From PALSA-1003 sp963791945 (GTDB taxonomy: Bacteria > Pseudomonadota > Gammaproteobacteria > Burkholderiales > Casimicrobiaceae): a stretch of 64,000 nucleotides of DNA. Below the pieces are notes generated by a model. The model was not told where the DNA came from. It was given only the letters and a program-made list of their open reading frames with translations, and did no database searches. The stretch lies in assembly GCA_963791945.1 (NCBI GenBank), contig CAWBUD010000003.1:532124-596123 (forward strand), written 5' to 3'. Shown piece by piece: positions 59,447 through 64,000 of this stretch. A program made the translations under genes and the position numbers. Numbering within the stretch: position 1 is the first letter of the stretch; every line of letters starts with the position of its first letter.

Positions 59447-61279
59447 CTAGCGCAGATTCTCCTCGGTGTACAAGGTCAGCTCCAGCAGGCGCTCGAGGAG
59501 CTGATCCTGGGGAATGCCGATGAAGTTCTTGAGCACCAGCTCTTTGGCGAACAGCCGGCAGATGTAGCGCAGCTTCAGCATCTTGTTGCGCGCGGCGTAG
59601 ACGAAATCGCGGTGGCCGTTGTTGATGACGACGAGGTTGCGCTCGGCATCGAAGCGCGAGCGCCACAGCTCCCCTGCCGCCTTGTGGTAGGTGTAGCCGG
59701 GCAGCCCCTGGTAGGTGGAATCGCCGCTCCCGGTCTTGCTCACCAGCGAGGCGGTCACGGTGATCTGCGCTTCGCCCCTGCAGACGACGTCGCCTTGCGT
59801 GACGACGACCTCGACGCGCGTGAGCCCCGGTTCGTTCGCCGCGTGGAACGTCGCGATCTCGCCGTCGATGGGTTCGAGGGTTCCCTCGCCTTCGAGCACC
59901 TGCCAGGCAAAGGTCAGGTCCTGCTCGACGGGACGCCGAGCGCGATCGCGCGCGATGGCGCGCAATGCCCGCGAGCCGCCGACTTCGACGACGCTCGACG
60001 TCGGCGAGATCACCACCGAAAACAACGGACCCGCGTATTCGAAGAACTGCCGCTGCGGTTCGGTGATCTCGTGGTACGCACCGGCCTCCATCGAGACAGC
60101 CTGCTCTTCAGACTTCGCCGCCTCGCCGGGCCCCGCTTCGCCGGTTGTCCTCGGCCGGCGCTTGCCCTCCCCGCGATGCAGGTCGAACCAGTCGTACTCC
60201 TCGGCCGGCAACGCCAGCAGCGCCTCCTTGAGCGCGCCCTGCACCGAGCGCAGCACATCGCGGCTCGCCCGCTCCTCCTCGGCGCGCTGCTGGTCCTCGA
60301 TGATCTTGGCAAGCCGCGCCTCGAGCGGCGCGAGCTCGTCGGCAAGACGCGCGAGCGCGGCATCGTGGACGACGCCGAGCCGCGTCCCCGGTGTCAGGTT
60401 GAGATACGGCGCGTCGACGATCCCTTGCACGTAACCGCTCGTCCACGGCATGCGCGCGAACGCTTCGACTTCGGCGATGTTCTCGAGCACACGCGTCCCC
60501 GAGCGGTATAGCGACACCGCGTTGGCTGGCGCGTGCGTGTGCAAGTAGAGCTCGGCGTAGACCTCGCTTTGCTTCGGCAGCGTGTTTTCAAGCTCGTGCA
60601 GGAGTCGTCCCTCGAACTGCCGCGGCTCGACTTTGAACTCCGCCCGCGCGGTCCGGTCGACGACACGAATCGCTACGCCCGAATGACGAATCCGGTCGCG
60701 CAGCTCCGAGGCGAGGTACCACTGGATCTTCTCGCCGCTGAAGTTCTTGATGCCTGGCAGGATGCCGCGGATCAGCACTTCGGTTCCCGGCTCGGGAAAG
60801 AGCGCCGGACGCAGGGTAATGCGGTAGCTCGGGTCGCCTTTGCGGAGATGCATCTGCCAGGCGCGTCCGTCGTCGCCCGCCGAAGTCAGCAGAAGATCTT
60901 CACCGAGGGTCCAGAAGGAGAGCAGGCCGATACCGAACTCGCCCTGCAACCCCTGCGTGCCCTGCGTCTTCAGCTGTCGCTTGATCGAGTCGCAGACGTG
61001 GGTAGCCACGTAGTGGAAGTCCGGCTCTCCGTCGGTGTTCCGGCGCACGCCCTCGCCGTCGTCCTTGACGCGCAGGTAATGTTGTCCCTTGTCCTTGCCG
61101 CGCGTGATGACGATGGTCTTCGCGCGGGCATCGATGCTGTTCTCGACCAGCTCCGCGACCGCCTTCAGCGGATTGCTCTGCGAGAGCGCGATGATCGTGA
61201 TCGCGTTCCAGTGATCGCCGATGCGGAGGTTGCCGCGCGTGGGCGGTTTGGGCGACTTTTCGGAGCGACGGGAGGACAT
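59447..61279 (-). CDS. GHKL-type ATPase with Ig-like segment
   Basis: The protein has about 610 residues from the ATG at 61279 (an ATG at 61297 is also in frame). The N-terminal third is a GHKL ATP-binding domain: N-box AVAELVENSIDARA, G1 DDGEGV and G2 LQGEFGIGLLSF, close to the Hsp90/MutL/MORC style and not to histidine kinases. A coiled-coil-like stretch follows (DELAPLEARLAKIIEDQQRAEEE). Then comes a beta-rich Ig/PKD-like segment (about 425-515), ending in EAQITVTA, and a helical C-terminus. Function is unknown; the ATPase would act as a dimeric clamp. It sits among toxin-antitoxin genes. Confidence 0.8.
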   Translation of the reverse strand: MSSRRSEKSPKPPTRGNLRIGDHWNAITIIALSQSNPLKAVAELVENSIDARAKTIVITRGKDKGQHYLRVKDDGEGVRRNTDGEPDFHYVATHVCDSIKRQLKTQGTQGLQGEFGIGLLSFWTLGEDLLLTSAGDDGRAWQMHLRKGDPSYRITLRPALFPEPGTEVLIRGILPGIKNFSGEKIQWYLASELRDRIRHSGVAIRVVDRTARAEFKVEPRQFEGRLLHELENTLPKQSEVYAELYLHTHAPANAVSLYRSGTRVLENIAEVEAFARMPWTSGYVQGIVDAPYLNLTPGTRLGVVHDAALARLADELAPLEARLAKIIEDQQRAEEERASRDVLRSVQGALKEALLALPAEEYDWFDLHRGEGKRRPRTTGEAGPGEAAKSEEQAVSMEAGAYHEITEPQRQFFEYAGPLFSVVISPTSSVVEVGGSRALRAIARDRARRPVEQDLTFAWQVLEGEGTLEPIDGEIATFHAANEPGLTRVEVVVTQGDVVCRGEAQITVTASLVSKTGSGDSTYQGLPGYTYHKAAGELWRSRFDAERNLVVINNGHRDFVYAARNKMLKLRYICRLFAKELVLKNFIGIPQDQLLERLLELTLYTEENLR

Positions 61280-61293
61280 GCGGTGCCACCCGA

Positions 61294-63229
61294 TCATATC
61301 AGGCTGGCAGCGTGCGATCGCGTCGATGTGCCGGCGCCACGCGCTGTCCGCCTACGATGCCGCCTATTTCGAGCTCGCGATGCGGCTCGAACTTCCGTTG
61401 GCCGCGAAGGATGGCCCACTCGTCGAAGCCGCACGAAAGGCCGGCATAGCATTCGCGTGATCCGGGACGGGGCCCGTCGGTCCAACGTCGCGAGCAGCTT
61501 CATGAAGTTGCGCTTGGCCTTCCACGTTGTGCGTAGTTCGGCGAGCTCCTCCCTGAAAACGGTTTCCTTGTCCTGCGCAACGCGCAGCGCCTCAATCGCT
61601 TTCACGATCTCGAACGCCTCCCCGTACTGTGCACCGCGCGTCCCAGCGTTCACCACGTGTGGCAGCAGCTTCTTGTAGATGGCGATCGCGTCTTCGGGGT
61701 GCGTCTTCCCGCGCATCGCGGCAACCTTGTCCCACAGGCGCATATCGACCGGACCGCCGCAGAACGCTTCCCACGCTTGCGCAGCCTCCTTCTGGCGAAG
61801 GTAAATCACGACCAGCGCGCTTCGAATGGGCGGTTGCCAGCTCGGAAGGCGCTTTGCGCCCGGTGCTTCCTCCGCGCGAACGAGCTGCCACAGATGCTGC
61901 AGCGCGTTGGTGGCTAGCTCCTCGCCGCGTCCAATCCGCTGCGCGACCCTCGCGAGCTCGAAATACGCGTCGCTGCCGGTCTGCTGCACGAACCGCCACG
62001 CCAGCGCTTCCACCTGGTGGGCGTTGCCGCGACGCAGATGCTCCTCGATGCAAAACTTCACCAAGTCATCGAGGCGCTCGCCTTTGAACGATGAGATTCC
62101 CTTCTCGGCCCAGGCGAGCGCCTCGTCGTAGCGGGCATGCTCCTTGAAGCACTTCCGCGAGCTCGAGGAACGCATGCGGGCTCGAAAGATTGTGGGCCTT
62201 GGCGGCGATGAGCGCGTCGACGTCGCCCGAAGTCTGGGCAAGCTCTTCCATCGCGTGCTCGACGCGAAATCGATCGACATCGAAGTGGGTGCGGGCAGCC
62301 TCGGGACCGAGCGAAGGCAAGCGCTTCCAGGCCATCTCTACCAGCTCGCGATACCGTCTGAGGCCTGACTTCCCCAGGGCCTGCTGGTAGGCCGGGAGCA
62401 CGCTGTGGAACGTGTCCCAGTCGCCGGTCGTCTGGAACTGGAACAGCCGCTCAGCCAGCTCCTCGGGATTCGGCTTCAGCGCGTTGCATGCCCGGATATG
62501 CACGTCGCGCAACTGCATGATCATGGGCATGACCGAGCCATCGGAGTCGTCGATGTGGCCGAGGGCGTCTTCGGCCTGCGCGATCGCTTGCTCGATGATC
62601 TCGACCAGCTTCGGGTCACCATCAGCGATTCGCTCGTCGAGCATTTGCGCGAGGTCGGCGAGGCGACCAGCGTAATCCCTTGCGTGACGCCAATCGACGA
62701 AGCCCGAGATCCAGGTGACCTGACGCACGACGGATATGAGCGACGACGCGTCGCTTCCTCCCTTCGCCTTCGCCGAGAACAGGAGCTTGTCGCGAATGCC
62801 GCGATCACGGTCGGCGGCCTCCATGACCCACTCGCGAAGGGCGTCTTCGTTCAAGGTGCCGAGGTATTCGCGGATCTGCTCCTCGTTGGTCTTGCGCTTC
62901 TTGCGCGGCTTGCCCGACTCCTCGCTTGGCCGGAAGACTTCCTCGCCAGCGTTTTCCAGCCAGGACAGCGCGACGGCCACGGCGTGCTTGCAAAGGGTCC
63001 CGTAGTCGCCTACGGGGCAATCACACTCGTATTCCAGTTCGTCGTCCGCCCCTACCGCGAGGCGTACGCGATATCGCTGCGTGCCTTTGACGCTCGCGCG
63101 AACCTCCTGCTCGTCGGCATCGAGCAGCCCGACCGCGCCATCATGGAAGTAGGCTTTGCCACGCTCTAGCGTCCGCGCGTCAGCCAACGCCCGAACATTC
63201 TGAAGGGTCAGGACATCCACGAGAGCCAT
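61294..63229 (-). pseudogene. SWIM zinc-finger protein gene broken by a frameshift
   Basis: Two minus-strand frames join into one protein. The 5' part (63229 to about 62150) has the SWIM motif CDCPVGDYGTLCKHAVAVAL near residue 75 and helical repeats. The homology-like sequence ends at HAFLELAEV and resumes in another frame as KEHARYDEALAWAEKGI near 62148. One base gained or lost between about 62142 and 62155 explains this. After KRNFMKLLATLDR near 61480 the frame runs on to 61294 through sequence antisense to a VapC remnant, so the native stop is probably also lost. A sequencing or assembly error cannot be excluded for the frameshift. SWIM proteins of this type bind nucleic acid or protein; the role is unknown. 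Confidence 0.75.
61329..61460 (+). pseudogene. C-terminal remnant of a VapC-type PIN toxin
   Basis: About 43 codons (RRHALSAYDAAYFELAMRLE..., ending KAGIAF) match the last third of PIN-domain toxins, including the YDAAY-type acidic position and the LAAKDGPLVEAA end. The first two thirds are missing, and the upstream frame is antisense to the GHKL ATPase gene. It is a fossil of a second vapBC-type insertion next to the intact pair. Confidence 0.65.
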
Positions 63230-63264
63230 GCAACCGCTACCCATGTAGATTGCCAATCGTCGCC

Positions 63265-63888
63265 ATGAAAGCTACAGATCGCCGGGCGAGTGCCTCGTCC
63301 CTGTTGTTGCCCGCCGGCTACCGGCGGCAGGTCCTATCGCTCCTGCTATTACATCCCGAACGAAGCCTGCACGTGCGTGAGATCGCGGGGCTGACCCGCA
63401 CGACCGCCGGGACGCTCAACAAGGAGCTGATGCGTCTGCACGAGGCGGGACTGCTCAACCGCGAGCGTGTCGGCAATCAAGCTCAGTACTCGGCGAACCG
63501 CTCGCACCAGATCTATCCGGATTTGGCCGGCATCCTGCGGAAGACCGTCGGCCTGGCCGACGTCTTGATCGAAGCGCTCACACCGTTGGCCCATGACGTC
63601 AAGGTGGCGTTCGTCTTCGGCTCGATGGCGCGCGGGACTGAAACCACGAGCAGTGACGTCGATCTTCTGATCATCGGCGCGGCGGACTTCGGCTCCTTCG
63701 TCGACGCTTTACACCCGGCTCAGCAACAACTCGGCCGAGAAATCAATCCCAAGGTCTTTTCGGTGCGCGAATGGAAGGCGAAGCTGCGTTCGAAGGACAG
63801 CTTTATCAGCGAAATAGTGCCCCAACCCAAGATCTTCCTGATCGGCAGCGACGATGCGCTTGCAGAACTTGGTCGGCGTAAGCCTTGA
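63265..63888 (+). CDS. Winged-helix domain fused to a minimal nucleotidyltransferase (MNT-like)
   Basis: The 207-residue product has an ArsR/MarR-like winged helix (about 12-85; LHVREIAGLTRTTAGTLNKEL) and a nucleotidyltransferase domain with GSMARGTETTSSDVDLLIIG, the GSx10DxD signature of MNT/KNT proteins. Such HTH-NTase proteins act in MNT-HEPN-type toxin-antitoxin or defence modules, where the NTase can modify the HEPN partner. The ATG at 63265 is preferred to a TTG at 63250. A short overlapping frame follows at 63854. Confidence 0.85.
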   Translation: MKATDRRASASSLLLPAGYRRQVLSLLLLHPERSLHVREIAGLTRTTAGTLNKELMRLHEAGLLNRERVGNQAQYSANRSHQIYPDLAGILRKTVGLADVLIEALTPLAHDVKVAFVFGSMARGTETTSSDVDLLIIGAADFGSFVDALHPAQQQLGREINPKVFSVREWKAKLRSKDSFISEIVPQPKIFLIGSDDALAELGRRKP

Positions 63889-63976
63889 GACGATAAGGCC
63901 TTCGAAGCAAACGATCCGCGCCTGCTGGAAGGCGCTGCACGGCACAAAGAACACGCGTTGTTACTTAATTTATTGA
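63854..63976 (+). pseudogene. Short frame resembling the start of a HEPN partner, probably truncated
   Basis: A 40-codon frame overlaps the NTase gene end and begins MRLQNLVGVSLETIRPSKQTI, which to me resembles the N-terminus of small helical HEPN-type partners of NTases. It then shifts to unrelated sequence and stops in an AT-rich stretch at the window edge. This match rests on memory of the family and is weak. Confidence 0.3.
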
Positions 63977-64000
63977 TTATATAAATAATATTCTGGCGGG

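Noticed and set aside
61221..61460. A complete 79-residue gene
   Set aside because: Only the part from about 61329 matches PIN toxins; the upstream codons are antisense to the start of the GHKL ATPase gene.
1..64000. tRNA, rRNA or insertion sequence elements
   Set aside because: I found no tRNA or rRNA sequence, no transposase frame and no IS-like terminal repeats on reading the gaps; a dedicated covariance-model search was not possible.

Overview
The window is GC-rich, densely coded chromosomal DNA in which neighbouring genes often overlap by a few bases. The gene content (complete nuoA-N, an MtrAB-type porin-cytochrome conduit, FrdCAB, glgCA, FNR-type boxes) suggests a respiratory, at least facultatively anaerobic member of the Pseudomonadota, perhaps a betaproteobacterium. 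No rRNA or tRNA gene was seen, so the placement is tentative. One detail argues against a standard betaproteobacterial complex I: the very short NuoG keeps an N7-type cysteine motif.

Layout. (1) 1-5.1 kb, minus strand: a decaheme MtrA/DmsE-like cytochrome, an MtrB/PioB-like outer-membrane barrel, and a membrane-anchored cytochrome that fuses four multiheme motifs to two class I cytochrome c domains. (2) 5.4-19.2 kb: a CBS-domain protein, divergent from a full 14-gene nuo operon. (3) 19.2-27.5 kb: an operon of malic enzyme, a cNMP-binding protein and a membrane Fe-S (Hdr-like) oxidoreductase, divergent from frdCAB. Near-palindromic TTGAY-N4-RTCAA boxes lie upstream of the cytochromes, nuo/CBS and frd/mae, consistent with one FNR/Dnr-type anaerobic regulon. 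(4) 27.5-32.2 kb: three 117-bp GC-rich tandem repeats, then a PqqD-like chaperone, three paralogous radical SAM enzymes, a MenA/UbiA-like prenyltransferase and a 51-residue probable precursor peptide. This looks like an unrecognised RiPP pathway whose product may be prenylated. (5) 32.2-45.2 kb: a TPR membrane protein, a 5'-3' exonuclease, an operon of an odd cytochrome P450, a cyclase/AAA/TPR regulator and a GMC oxidoreductase, then an AlkZ/YcaQ-like protein, glgC and glgA. (6) 45.5-55.3 kb: a two-gene unit (PAS/GAF pseudo-histidine kinase; pseudo-receiver fused to a CHAT protease) converges on a four-gene unit (patatin phospholipase, HExxH metallopeptidase, two metallo-beta-lactamase-fold proteins). 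I read this as a candidate cell-death, immunity or stress effector island. (7) 55.5-64 kb: an accessory region of toxin-antitoxin pairs (HipBA, RES-Xre/ParS, VapBC), a GHKL ATPase with an Ig-like segment, a VapC remnant, a frameshifted SWIM zinc-finger gene and an HTH-nucleotidyltransferase, probably with a truncated partner.

How they fit together. The first half is an electron-transfer chain: extracellular electron exchange, NADH entry through complex I, quinone-linked fumarate reduction, and NAD(P)H and pyruvate supply by malic enzyme. The radical SAM/prenyltransferase cluster directly follows frdCAB on the same strand, which makes a membrane redox cofactor an attractive but unproven product. 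The second half is regulatory, carbon-storage and defence-like cargo.
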